Below are positions 53,355-61,878 of a stretch of 64,000 bases of DNA, in pieces (within the stretch, counting starts at the first letter, position 1; every line of letters begins with the position of its first letter). The position numbers and the translations under genes were made by a program. This DNA comes from Paracoccus fontiphilus (lineage in GTDB: Bacteria > Pseudomonadota > Alphaproteobacteria > Rhodobacterales > Rhodobacteraceae), in the NCBI RefSeq assembly GCF_017356265.1, contig NZ_JAFNAW010000006.1, positions 38,141 to 102,140 of the forward strand. Direction: 5' to 3'. Under the pieces are notes generated by a model. That model saw only the letters and a list, made by a program, of their open reading frames with translations, ran no database searches and was not told the origin of the DNA.

Positions 53355-53921
53355 ATGACCACGACGACGCTGCGCCAGGCCACGGCCGAGGATCTGGCCC
53401 GCATCCTGCCCCATGTCCTGGCCGCGCCCGGGAACGACGCGCCGGTCGAGATCCTGTGCTTCCGCCCCGGCTTCAACCAGCGGACCTTTCCCGACCGCCT
53501 GACCCTGACGCGCGAGCAGGGCATTCCCGGCGAACGCTGGCTCAAGGCGCCCTGGCTGAAGCTGCCGGACGGATCGCCCGACCCGCGCATCCAGGTCTCG
53601 ATCCTGCCGCGCCGGGTCATGGATGCCGTCTGGCTGGACCGCGAGAACACGCCCCATCCCGGCGACACGATCGTCTGCGACCTGGATACCAGCGAGGCGA
53701 ACCTGCCCGTGGGCAGCCTGCTTCAGGTCGGAACGGCGGTTGTCCGCGTGTCGGACGAATTCAACGACGGCTGCGTCAAGTGGAAGGTCCGCTATGGCAA
53801 GCCCGCCAAGGACTGGATCGTGGCGCCCGGCCACCCGCCCCTGCGGCTGCGCGGCATCCTGTGTTCCATCGAGCAGGACGGCGAGGTGCGCCTGGGCGAC
53901 CGCATCCGCAAGCTGGCCTAG
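53355..53921 (+). CDS. MOSC-domain-like protein
   Basis: The product has 188 residues. GIPGERWLKAPW, the middle PVGSLLQVGTAVVRVSDEFN and NDGCVKWKVRYGKPAKDW follow the pattern of MOSC domains (beta-rich, one conserved Cys near the C-terminal third), which handle sulfur/molybdenum-cofactor chemistry. The similarity is moderate and the usual MOSC N-terminal region is not obvious. No signal peptide. It lies alone between efp and ygfZ, its 3' end overlapping the ygfZ stop on the other strand by 4 bp. Confidence 0.65.
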   Translation: MTTTTLRQATAEDLARILPHVLAAPGNDAPVEILCFRPGFNQRTFPDRLTLTREQGIPGERWLKAPWLKLPDGSPDPRIQVSILPRRVMDAVWLDRENTPHPGDTIVCDLDTSEANLPVGSLLQVGTAVVRVSDEFNDGCVKWKVRYGKPAKDWIVAPGHPPLRLRGILCSIEQDGEVRLGDRIRKLA

Positions 53922-54637
53922 TCCGCGAACAGCCGCGCCGTCCCGGCCCGCATGTCCGGGCCGACGCGATCAAGGCGCACATGCGCCAGGGCACGCCCGC
54001 CTGACTGGGTGAACAGGGTGCCGACGTCCTTTCCGTCGGCGGTGATCGGCGTGCCGACCGGCGCCTCGCCCTCGATCCGCAGCCGGGTCAGGCCCTTGCG
54101 CAGCTCGGTCTTGTGCTTCATCCGGGCCGTCACTTCCTGGCCGACATAGCAGCCCTTGCGGAAATCGACGCCGTGCAGGCGCTCGAACCCCGCCTCCAGG
54201 ATGAAGGTCTCGTTCGGGATCAGCTCGACCAGGGTTTCGGGAATCACGTGCTCGACCCGGATGGCGTCGAAATCGGTGCCGTCGTCGCCGGTGCCGCCAT
54301 AAAGCCGCCAGCCGAGCGCCGGATGGCGCGGGTCGGCGATGGCGCCATCCGGCGCGGGTCCGGTGCCGCGCGCCACGGTCATGCCGGTGGCCTCGACCGC
54401 CACCTTCGAGCGCAGCTTGTACATCCCCAGCCGCCGCATCAGGTCATCGGCCAGCCGCGCGTCCACATCGACCAGCCGCGCATCGCCGTCCGGCACGATC
54501 AGGAAATCGGCCAGGTACTTGCCCTGCGGCGTCAGCAGGGCGGCCCAGCAGGGAGCGCGGCGCACGTCGTTGCTGACCAGGCCTTGCAGAAAGGCCACGC
54601 GATCCTCTCCGGTGACGCGGATGATCTGGCGGGTCAT
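53918..54637 (-). CDS. ygfZ: Folate-binding protein YgfZ (Fe-S cluster repair)
   Basis: The product has 239 residues. The hallmark KGCYVGQEVTARMKHKTEL with its functional cysteine, and the N-terminal RVTGEDRVAFLQGLVSNDV, fit YgfZ, a GcvT-fold protein that helps maintain iron-sulfur enzymes such as MiaB using folate. It is cytoplasmic. It overlaps the upstream exporter gene by 4 bp, an arrangement that suggests co-translation rather than shared function. Confidence 0.92.
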   Translation of the reverse strand: MTRQIIRVTGEDRVAFLQGLVSNDVRRAPCWAALLTPQGKYLADFLIVPDGDARLVDVDARLADDLMRRLGMYKLRSKVAVEATGMTVARGTGPAPDGAIADPRHPALGWRLYGGTGDDGTDFDAIRVEHVIPETLVELIPNETFILEAGFERLHGVDFRKGCYVGQEVTARMKHKTELRKGLTRLRIEGEAPVGTPITADGKDVGTLFTQSGGRALAHVRLDRVGPDMRAGTARLFAD

Positions 54638-56382
54638 TGGCTTTCTCCGAATTGCAGGGAGACAAGGCGGGCATAGGCGCCCTCTTGCGCCATCAACTGT
54701 GCATGGCTGCCTTCCTCGACAACCCTGCCCTGCTCGATGACGACGATCTTGTCGGCATCGCGGATGGTGGACAGCCGGTGCGCGATGACAAGGGTGGTGC
54801 GCCCCTGCGACAGGGTTTCCAGCGCCCCCTGCACCAGCCGTTCGCTGGCGGTGTCCAGCGCGCTCGTCGCCTCGTCCAGCAGCAGCACGGGCGCGTCGCG
54901 CAGGATAGCGCGGGCGATGCCGATGCGCTGGCGCTGACCGCCCGACAGGGCCGATCCGCGCGGACCCGCCGGACTGTCGAGGCCGCCGGGCATCGCCGAC
55001 ACGAAGTCGCTGACATGGGCGGCGTCCATGGCCTGCGCCAGCGCCGTCTCGCCCGCGTCGGGACGCCCCATCAGGATGTTGTCGCGCAGGGTTTCATCGA
55101 ACAGTGCCGAATCCTGCGTCACGGTCGAGAACTGGTCGCGCAGCACGCCCAGGTCGAAGTCCCGGACGGGAACGCCGCCCAGGGTGATCCGGCCCCGGTC
55201 GGGATCGACCATCCGCGTCAGCAGGTTGAAGACCGTGGACTTGCCCGCGCCCGAGGGCCCGACAAGCGCGGTGGTCCTGCCCGCCGGGGCCGAGAAGGTC
55301 AGCCCCTGCAGCACGGGTTTGCCGTCATAGGACAGCCACACGTCCTCCAGCCGGATTTCCGTGCTTTCGGGCGGCTGGGTTCGCGGCCCCGAGGTGATGC
55401 CCGCCCGCGTGTCGATCACCTGGTAGATCCGTTCAAGGCTGGCGGCGGCGGTCTGCCAGGTGCCGGCCAGTCCGCCCAGCCGGCGCATGGGCTGGAAGGC
55501 CAGCGCCAGGGCGGTGAAGAAGGACATGAAGTCGCCGATGCTGCGCTGGCCCTCCATCACCTCGCGCCCGCCAAGCGCCAGGACGGCCACGAAGCCGATG
55601 CCGGTCACGATGTCGGTCAGCGCGGGGATCAGGCTGCTCATCGCCGTCACCTTGACCTGGGTTTTCTGGATGCGGGCGGTGATGCGGGCGAAACGCTCGG
55701 TCTGGTGGGCCTCGGCGCGGTTCAGCTTGATCGAGGCGATGCCGTGCATCACCTCGTCCAGGCGCGTCGCGCGGGCGCTGGCATCGGCGCGGTTCTGGCG
55801 CACCTTGCGGCGGATGTAGCGCTGCACGAGGGCGGCGGGCGCGATCAGGATTGGCGCGCCGATCAGCGCGGCCAGCGTCCAGGTCGGGTCGATCGACACC
55901 GCCACCGCGAACAGCATCACCAGCGAGATCGCGTCCCGCGTGGCGCTGGTGATGAGGTTCGCCCAGACCCCCTGGACCGCGATGGTGTCGCCCTGGATGC
56001 GCTCGATCATCGCGCCGGGCGGGTTCTGCTGGAAGAAGCGCCCGTCCAGCGTCATGATATGGGACAGCAGGTCGCGCTGCATGGTGGTGGAAATGCCCAG
56101 CGAGATGCGGGACAGAAGCGACCGGCTGGCGATCAGCGTGGTGGCCCGCAGCAGGAAGATCGCCATGATCGCGCCGCCGACCCACCAGATCGCGCCCTCC
56201 TCCTTGCCGACGAAGACCCGGTCGAACAAGGGCTTCAGCATCCACGAGATCAGCGCAAGCGTCGATCCTTCCAGCGTCATCAGCACGAAGGCGCCGGCCA
56301 TGCTGCCGCGATGGATGCGCAGGTAATCGGTCCAGAACCGGCGCAGCAGGGTCGAGGCGGCAGGATGGGAGGTATCGGGCAC
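54634..56382 (-). CDS. MsbA-like ABC exporter (fused TMD-NBD)
   Basis: The product has 582 residues, the length of MsbA and other half-transporters. Six membrane helices occupy ~20-310. The ATPase has Walker A GPSGAGKS, the Q-loop VTQDSALFDETLRDNI, signature LSGGQRQRIGIARAIL and Walker B VLLLDEATSALD. It probably flips lipids or exports hydrophobic compounds at the inner membrane; lipid A-core is one possibility. The start is GTG at 56382 (VPDTSHPAAST), since no suitable ATG precedes the first helix. It is divergent from the aminotransferase gene. Confidence 0.9.
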   Translation of the reverse strand: MPDTSHPAASTLLRRFWTDYLRIHRGSMAGAFVLMTLEGSTLALISWMLKPLFDRVFVGKEEGAIWWVGGAIMAIFLLRATTLIASRSLLSRISLGISTTMQRDLLSHIMTLDGRFFQQNPPGAMIERIQGDTIAVQGVWANLITSATRDAISLVMLFAVAVSIDPTWTLAALIGAPILIAPAALVQRYIRRKVRQNRADASARATRLDEVMHGIASIKLNRAEAHQTERFARITARIQKTQVKVTAMSSLIPALTDIVTGIGFVAVLALGGREVMEGQRSIGDFMSFFTALALAFQPMRRLGGLAGTWQTAAASLERIYQVIDTRAGITSGPRTQPPESTEIRLEDVWLSYDGKPVLQGLTFSAPAGRTTALVGPSGAGKSTVFNLLTRMVDPDRGRITLGGVPVRDFDLGVLRDQFSTVTQDSALFDETLRDNILMGRPDAGETALAQAMDAAHVSDFVSAMPGGLDSPAGPRGSALSGGQRQRIGIARAILRDAPVLLLDEATSALDTASERLVQGALETLSQGRTTLVIAHRLSTIRDADKIVVIEQGRVVEEGSHAQLMAQEGAYARLVSLQFGESQ

Positions 56383-56532
56383 GGGCGGCTGCGTCTTTCG
56401 TCTGGTCTGGCTTGGCACAGCCTTAGCCCGATGCGGGCCGTGGCGGCAAGGCGGGCTTGGCGCGCCGGGCCGTTGACCTTCGCCCGTGCCGGCACTAGCG
56501 ATCCTGCAGGATGTGAAGGACAGAAACACGCC

Positions 56533-57705
56533 ATGAGTCTTGCCGCAGGTCGCCCCGTCATCGCCATTCCCGGCCCCTCGCCCGTGCCGGACCGGGTGCT
56601 TGCCGCCGCCCACCGCGCCTCGCCCGACATCTATGGCGAGGAACTGGCGGACCTGAACCTGCTGGTGATGGGCCAGTTGAAGCGGCTGGCGGGAACGCAG
56701 GCCCATCTTGCGCCCTATATCGGCAACGGCCACGCCGCCTGGGAGGCCGCGGGCGCCAACATCTTCAACGGGGGCGACCGGGCGCTGGCGCTGACCTCGG
56801 GGCATTTCGGACGCTCCTGGGCGCAGCAGATGGAGCAGATGGGCGTCGCGGTCGAGCTGCTGGACTTCGGCAACGGGCCCGCCGATCCCGACATGCTGGC
56901 CCGCCGCCTGGCCGAGGACAAGGCGGGCGCCATCAAGGCGGTGATGGTCTGCCAGATCGACACCGCCACGGGGGTCATGGCCGACATTCCCGCGCTGCGC
57001 GACGCCATGGGCAGTCACGGCGCGCTGCTGGCGGTGGATGCCATCGCCTCGCTGGGCTGCGCGCCGATGATGATGGACGACTGGGGCGTCGACGTGCTGA
57101 TCTCGGCCAGCCAGAAGGGCATGATGTGCCCTCCCGGCACCAGCTTCGTCTGGTTTTCGGACAAGGCCGCGGCGCGCGGGCGCACCTCGCTGACGACGCC
57201 CTACTGGGACTGGCACCTGCGCGCGGGCGCCGAGGCGCTGTGGCGGTTCTGGGGCGGCACGCCGCCGGTCCAGCAGATCTATGCCCTGGACGAGGCGCTG
57301 CGGATGATCCTGGACGAGGAAGGCCTGTTCGCCGTCTGGGCGCGCCACGCGGCACTGGCCCGTGCCGTCTGGGCGGCGGCCGACGCCTGGGGCGAGGGCG
57401 GCACGGGCATCCGGCTGTCGGTGGACGACCCGGCGGCGCGCGCTTCGTCGGTCACGGCGATGAGCGTGCCGGGCGCGGACGTGCTGCGCGCCTGGGTCGC
57501 GGCGCATTGCGGCGTGACGCTGGGCGTGGGCCTTGGGGCCGAGCAGCCCGAGAACGCCCTGCGCGTGGCGCATATGGGCCATGCCAACGCGGCCATGATG
57601 CTGGCCGCGCTGGGGGCGATGCAGGCAGGCATGGCGGCGCTTGGCATCCCCCACGGGCCGGGCGGCCTGGATGCGGCGGCACGGGTGCTGGCGGAACCGG
57701 CCTGA
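56533..57705 (+). CDS. Class V aminotransferase (serine/alanine-glyoxylate aminotransferase-like)
   Basis: The product has 390 residues. It opens with the family start IPGPSPVPDRVLAA, has the GNGHAAWEAAGANIFNGGD block and the PLP lysine in LISASQKGMMCPPG. It ends with the small domain VAHMGHANAAMMLAALGAM. Such enzymes transfer the amino group of serine, alanine or aspartate to glyoxylate; in methylotrophs the serine-glyoxylate form belongs to the serine cycle. Nothing nearby fixes the substrate. It is divergent from the exporter gene. Confidence 0.88.
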   Translation: MSLAAGRPVIAIPGPSPVPDRVLAAAHRASPDIYGEELADLNLLVMGQLKRLAGTQAHLAPYIGNGHAAWEAAGANIFNGGDRALALTSGHFGRSWAQQMEQMGVAVELLDFGNGPADPDMLARRLAEDKAGAIKAVMVCQIDTATGVMADIPALRDAMGSHGALLAVDAIASLGCAPMMMDDWGVDVLISASQKGMMCPPGTSFVWFSDKAAARGRTSLTTPYWDWHLRAGAEALWRFWGGTPPVQQIYALDEALRMILDEEGLFAVWARHAALARAVWAAADAWGEGGTGIRLSVDDPAARASSVTAMSVPGADVLRAWVAAHCGVTLGVGLGAEQPENALRVAHMGHANAAMMLAALGAMQAGMAALGIPHGPGGLDAAARVLAEPA

Positions 57706-57712
57706 GGCGCGC

Positions 57713-58084
57713 CTATTCGGCTTGGCCGTGGTCCTTCAGCCAGTCCTGCATGGTCTTGATCTCGGCCTCCTGCGCGGCGATGACGTCCTCGGCCAGCTTG
57801 CGGATCTCGGGATCGTCGCCGTGTTCCAGCAAGACCTTGGCCATGTCGATGGCGCCCTGGTGGTGCGGGATCATGCCGCGCACGAAGTCCACGTCGGCAT
57901 CGCCGCTGGACTCCATGGCCATGTCGGAATGCATCTTCTCCATCACGGCCCCATAGGCTTGGGCGGCGTCGTCCTGGGTGCCGTGCCCGGCATGGTCATG
58001 CGCGGCATCCTGGGCATAGGCGCCGAAGGCCAGGGCAAACAGGATCGGGCTGAGGGCAAGGCCCCGGCGGGTGGATGTGGTCAT
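57713..58084 (-). CDS. DUF305 family secreted protein
   Basis: The product has 123 residues. A ~25-residue signal peptide (TTSTRRGLALSPILFALAFGAYA) precedes a His-rich segment (DAAHDHAGHG) and the DUF305 motif FVRGMIPHHQGAIDMAKVLLEHGDD. The HHQGA histidines and several Met (MEKMHSDMAM) suggest copper or silver binding, as in CopM-type relatives. It is periplasmic. An AAAGGAGCGA RBS is present. It is convergent with the aminotransferase gene, 7 bp away. Metal role is inference. Confidence 0.88.
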   Translation of the reverse strand: MTTSTRRGLALSPILFALAFGAYAQDAAHDHAGHGTQDDAAQAYGAVMEKMHSDMAMESSGDADVDFVRGMIPHHQGAIDMAKVLLEHGDDPEIRKLAEDVIAAQEAEIKTMQDWLKDHGQAE

Positions 58085-58164
58085 CGGTCGCTCCTTTGCG
58101 CTTTGCCCCGGCAGGCTGGCGCATTCCGCCGGCGGGGGAAAGCGGATGCGCCATCACATCCGCG

Positions 58165-58731
58165 CTACGCCCCCGGCAGGCGCGCCAGCGTGACCAGCGT
58201 GTCGCCATAGCGCCGCTGGTCGATGGGGACGAGGCGCGCGGGAACAAGGGGCGGGCGGCTTTCCTCCCACACCACCAAGGCGCCGGGGGCGATCCAGCCA
58301 CCGTGCAGGGCCGAGGCGACGGCCTTTTCCCCCAGACCGCGCGCATAGGGCGGATCGAGGAAGACCAGCCCGTGGGGCGCCCCGCGGCTGTCGCCCAGCC
58401 GGGTGGCATCGCGGCGCAGCAGTTCCGCCGCCTCCTCGGCGCGGGCCTTGGCGATGTTGCTGCGGATCAGCGCCTGCGCCTTGCTGCCGTCGTCGACCAG
58501 GGTGATCTGCGCCGCGCCGCGCGACAGCGCCTCGAGCCCCAGGGCGCCGGTGCCCGCGAACAGGTCCAGCACCCGCGCCCCTGGGATCGGGTTGCCATGC
58601 GTGCCGTTGACCAGCAGGTTGAAGATCGCCTCGCGCACCCGGTCGGTCGTGGGGCGCAGGTGGGCCGCGGTGTCGCCGGTGCCGACATCGGCCAACTTCA
58701 ACCCGCGCAGTGAGCCGCCGACGATCCTCAT
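58165..58731 (-). CDS. rsmD: 16S rRNA (guanine966-N2)-methyltransferase RsmD
   Basis: The product has 188 residues. It opens MRIVGGSLRGLKL, has RPTTDRVREAIFNLL, the SAM motif VLDLFAGTGALGLEALSRGA and the catalytic VFLDPPYARGLGEK (DPPY). It methylates G966 of 16S rRNA on the assembling small subunit. The ATG at 58731 matches the family start. Dispersed-repeat copy 7 lies on its 5' side. Confidence 0.94.
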   Translation of the reverse strand: MRIVGGSLRGLKLADVGTGDTAAHLRPTTDRVREAIFNLLVNGTHGNPIPGARVLDLFAGTGALGLEALSRGAAQITLVDDGSKAQALIRSNIAKARAEEAAELLRRDATRLGDSRGAPHGLVFLDPPYARGLGEKAVASALHGGWIAPGALVVWEESRPPLVPARLVPIDQRRYGDTLVTLARLPGA

Positions 58732-58750
58732 GGGTGCGTCCCGCGATGAC

Positions 58751-58796
58751 GGGGGGCGTCGCCCCCCGCACCCCCCAGGGTATTTGGACAACGAAG
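58751..58796 (+). repeat. Dispersed hairpin/GGGATATTTG repeat, copy 7 (single)
   Basis: The hairpin GGGGGGC-GTC-GCCCCCC (58751-58767) is followed by the core CCCCCCAGGGTATTTGGAC and AACGAAG. It is antisense to both flanking genes and has no inverted partner. Confidence 0.82.
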
Positions 58797-58801
58797 AAGC
58801 G

Positions 58802-60004
58802 TCATGCGAGCAAGGCCTTGAGGTCGGGGGCGGAAGCGACCGCGTCGGGATCGGGGCTGCGCCCGGCCTCGATCAGGCGCTTGCCGATCATGTAGGCACG
58901 GGCGTCGTTCAGCGCATCGACGGCGATCAGACGACTGTCGCGGAAGTACCAGACCGAGCCGCCATGCTGGCCGTCGCCCGGACGCGTGACGATACGGTCA
59001 TGGCCGACGCCCAGGCCAGCGATCTGCAGCTTGGCATCGAACTGGTCCGACCAGAACCACGGTTTCGGATGGTATGGCTGGTTCGCGCCCAGGATGTTGT
59101 CGGCCACCGCCTCGGCCATGTCGATGGCATTGCCGACGCTTTCCAGGCGCAGCCGTCCTTCCGCCCAGGGGAAGCTGGCGCAATCGCCCGCGGCCCAGAT
59201 TGCCGGGTCCGAGGTCCGGCCGAGCGCGTCGGTGGCGATGCCGTTGTCCAGCATCAGCCCGGCCGTCTGCGCCAGGGTCGTTTCCGGCAGGACGCCGATC
59301 CCGGTGACGATCAGGTCGGCGGGCAGGTCGCGCCCGTCGGTCAAGGCCACGCCGGTCGCGTGATCCGTGCCGGTGATGTGCGAGATGCCGGTGCCTTCCA
59401 GGATTTGCACGCCATGCGCGCGATGCAGGGCGCGGATCATGTCGGCGGTTTCCGCTGCCGCGACCCGGCCCAGGATGCGCGGCGCGGCTTCGATCACCGT
59501 GACATCCAAGTTCAGCTTGCGGGCGACGGCCGCGGCCTCCAGCCCGATATAGCCGCCGCCGATCACGATCAGCCGCCGGCCGGCCTGCATCTGAGGGGCC
59601 AGCGCATCGACATCCGCCAGGGTGCGGATCACATGGACGCCCGGCAGATCGCCACCCATGGCGGCGGGCAGGCGGCGGGCCTGGGCGCCGGTGGCCAGGG
59701 CCAGGGCGTCATAGCCGATCCTGCCCTTGTCGGTGACGACCTCGCGCCGCGCGGGGTCGATGGCCGTTGCCGCCTCGCCCAGCCGCAGCGTGATGCGCTG
59801 ATCGTGCCACCAGTCGGGCACGCGAAGCGTCAGCCGGTCCAGTCCCATCTGGCCCAGCAGATAGGCCTTGGACAGCGGCGGGCGCTGGTAGGGGGCCACC
59901 GGCTCTGCGCCGATCATGGTGATCTCTCCCGCGTGGCCCTTGTGCCGCAGCCGCGCCGCCATGGAGGCCGCCGCCTGCCCTGCCCCAACGATCACGATCC
60001 TCAT
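58802..60004 (-). CDS. NAD(P)/FAD-dependent oxidoreductase (ferredoxin/rubredoxin reductase-like)
   Basis: The product has 400 residues. FAD-binding VIVGAGQAAASMAARLR, the conserved PYQRPPLSKAYLLG, NAD-binding VIGGGYIGLEAAAVARKL and WAAGDCASFPWA are present. The C-terminal region (PWFWSDQFDAKLQIAGL) is the reductase_C domain of putidaredoxin-reductase-type enzymes. It would pass electrons from NAD(P)H to a small iron-sulfur partner, but no ferredoxin or P450 gene is adjacent. ATG at 60004 gives the complete Rossmann start. Confidence 0.9.
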   Translation of the reverse strand: MRIVIVGAGQAAASMAARLRHKGHAGEITMIGAEPVAPYQRPPLSKAYLLGQMGLDRLTLRVPDWWHDQRITLRLGEAATAIDPARREVVTDKGRIGYDALALATGAQARRLPAAMGGDLPGVHVIRTLADVDALAPQMQAGRRLIVIGGGYIGLEAAAVARKLNLDVTVIEAAPRILGRVAAAETADMIRALHRAHGVQILEGTGISHITGTDHATGVALTDGRDLPADLIVTGIGVLPETTLAQTAGLMLDNGIATDALGRTSDPAIWAAGDCASFPWAEGRLRLESVGNAIDMAEAVADNILGANQPYHPKPWFWSDQFDAKLQIAGLGVGHDRIVTRPGDGQHGGSVWYFRDSRLIAVDALNDARAYMIGKRLIEAGRSPDPDAVASAPDLKALLA

Positions 60005-60084
60005 GCCGGTCCCCGCCCGCTGGCCTGTCATCCCGCCGCACCCTATAGTCGCCGCGAATCCGTTGCAATTCGAGGAGAGCCAGG

Positions 60085-60570
60085 ATGACCATCACCGTCG
60101 GAGACACGCTGCCCAAGGGCAAGCTGCTGCGCGTGGGCGCAAATGGACCCGAGGCCGTGGACACCTCCGATCTGGCGCAGGGCCGCGTCGCCCTGTTCGG
60201 CGTGCCCGGCGCCTTCACCGGCACCTGCACCAACGCCCACATGCCCTCGTTCGTGCGCAATGCCGACGCCTTCCGTGGCAAGGGCGTGGACCGGATCGTC
60301 TGCCTGACCGTGAATGACCCCTTCGTGGCCGATGTTTGGGCCAAGGCAACCGGCGCCGATACCGCCCGGATCGAGGTTCTGGCCGATGCCGACGGCAGCC
60401 TGACCCGCGCCCTGGGCCTGAACTTCGACGCCCCGGCCGCCGGCCTGCAGGGCCGCTGCAAGCGTTTCGCGGCGCTTCTGAACAACGGGGTCTTCGAGGC
60501 CTTCGAGGTCGAGGACAGCCCCGGCCAGTGCAGCGTCAGCGCGGGCGAGGCGCTGCTGGAAAAGGCCTGA
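60085..60570 (+). CDS. Peroxiredoxin, Prx5 type
   Basis: The product has 161 residues. The peroxidatic cysteine lies in VPGAFTGTCTNAHMPSFV (~49), with one change from the commoner PGAFTPTCS. LTVNDPFVADVWAKATGA and ADADGSLTRALGLNFDAPAAGLQ-type segments are typical of Prx5. It reduces hydrogen and alkyl peroxides, generally with glutaredoxin or glutathione. It is divergent from the FAD reductase gene and preceded by GAGGAGAG, a strong RBS. Confidence 0.92.
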   Translation: MTITVGDTLPKGKLLRVGANGPEAVDTSDLAQGRVALFGVPGAFTGTCTNAHMPSFVRNADAFRGKGVDRIVCLTVNDPFVADVWAKATGADTARIEVLADADGSLTRALGLNFDAPAAGLQGRCKRFAALLNNGVFEAFEVEDSPGQCSVSAGEALLEKA

Positions 60571-60600
60571 TCCAAGGGGATCGGCAGGCGGCTGCCGGTC

Positions 60601-61731
60601 CTACCCTTCCTTGCGGAACGGCGTGAAATCCGCCAGCGCCTCGATTTCCTCGCCCATGGCGGCGCGCTCGCGGTCCAGGTAATCGGCCAGGGCGCGCAGG
60701 AAACCCTCATCGCCCACCCAGTGCAGCGAATGCGTGGCGACCGGCTCGTATCCCCGCGCCAGCTTGTGTTCGCCCTGCGCGCCTGCCTCGACGCGGGACA
60801 GGCCGCGCGCGATCGCGACGTCGATCGCCTGATGATAGCACAGTTCGAAATGCAGGAAGGGGTGGTCCTCGACGCAGCCCCAGTAACGGCCATAGATCGC
60901 GTCCGGCCCCAGGAAGTTCAGTGCCCCGGCGATGGGGCGCCCGTCGCGCTCGGCCAAGACCAGCAGGATGTCGTCGCGCATGGTCTGCTGCAGGCAGTCG
61001 AAGAAGGCCCGTGTCAGATAGGGCCGCCCCCATTTGCGGCTGCCGGTGTCCTGGTAGAACCGCCAGAAGGCGTCCCAATGATGCGGCTTCAGGTCGTCAC
61101 CCGTCAGGTGCCGGATCGTGCCGCCGAAATCCTGCGCCCGCGCCCGCTCCTTGCGCAGATCCTTGCGCTTGCGCGAGGACAGCGCGCCCAGGAAATCGTC
61201 GTAGGTCCGGTAGCCCCGGTTCAGCCAATGGAACTGCTGCGTGACGCGGGGCAGAAAGCCGATGGCGGCGCCCGCCTCGGCCTCGGCCTCGGTACAGAAG
61301 GTGACATGGACACCCGAGGCCCCGCCCCTCTCCGCAACCCGCGTCATCCCCGCCAGCAGCGACTGCCGCATGGCCGGATCACGGGCCAGCAAGCGCGCGC
61401 CCGTGGCCGGGGTAAAGGGCACCGCGCCCTGCAGCTTGGGATAGTACTGCCCGCCGGCGCGCGCATAGGCCTCGGCCCAGGCATGGTCGAAGATGTATTC
61501 GCCCTGGCTGTGCGACTTGGCGTAAAGCGGCGCGGCGGCCACCACGGTGCCACCTTCCTCCAGCGTGACATGCAGCGGCTGCCAGCCCGTGCCGCGCCCC
61601 ACCGACCCCGATTCCTCCAGCGCCAGCAGGAAGCGGTGCGTGGTGAAGGGATTGCCGTCGCCAAGACCGTCCCAGGTGTCGGGCGGAATGGCGGCGATGC
61701 TTGGATGGGTGGACAGGGTCAGCGCGTTCAT
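60601..61731 (-). CDS. FemAB-like (PF04339) acyltransferase-fold protein
   Basis: The product has 376 residues. NPFTTHRFLLALEESGSVG, the YAKSHSQGEYIFDHAWA segment, RKRKDLRKERARA and AIYGRYWGCVEDHPFLHFELCYHQAIDVAI match the PF04339 'peptidogalycan biosysnthesis/recognition' family of double GNAT folds. Members may transfer aminoacyl or acyl groups; the substrate is not known. No signal peptide or membrane segment. It stands alone, with repeat copy 8 upstream. Confidence 0.86.
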   Translation of the reverse strand: MNALTLSTHPSIAAIPPDTWDGLGDGNPFTTHRFLLALEESGSVGRGTGWQPLHVTLEEGGTVVAAAPLYAKSHSQGEYIFDHAWAEAYARAGGQYYPKLQGAVPFTPATGARLLARDPAMRQSLLAGMTRVAERGGASGVHVTFCTEAEAEAGAAIGFLPRVTQQFHWLNRGYRTYDDFLGALSSRKRKDLRKERARAQDFGGTIRHLTGDDLKPHHWDAFWRFYQDTGSRKWGRPYLTRAFFDCLQQTMRDDILLVLAERDGRPIAGALNFLGPDAIYGRYWGCVEDHPFLHFELCYHQAIDVAIARGLSRVEAGAQGEHKLARGYEPVATHSLHWVGDEGFLRALADYLDRERAAMGEEIEALADFTPFRKEG

Positions 61732-61798
61732 GCCGGCAAAGCTAGGCAGTCAAGCCGCGTTTGTCAGCCGCCGCCTGCTCACAATCACGCAGGCTTTT

Positions 61799-61868
61799 GC
61801 CTTGGTTCAAATATCCCGCAGGGGGAAGCCGCCCGAAGGGCGGATGGGGGACGCGAAGTCCCCTCCTT
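61799..61868 (-). repeat. Dispersed hairpin/GGGATATTTG repeat, copy 8 (single)
   Basis: On the minus strand, GGGGAC-TTCGC-GTCCCC (61863-61847) and CCGCCC-TTC-GGGCGG (61843-61829) are followed by CCCCCTGCGGGATATTTGAA and CCAAGGC. It starts 11 bp after the phosphodiesterase stop. Confidence 0.85.
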
Positions 61869-61878
61869 TGGCCCCATC

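Noticed and set aside
54637..57705. 1022-codon open frame joining antisense of the exporter to the aminotransferase
   Set aside because: Only the part from 56533 is a real gene; upstream is antisense of the MsbA-like gene.
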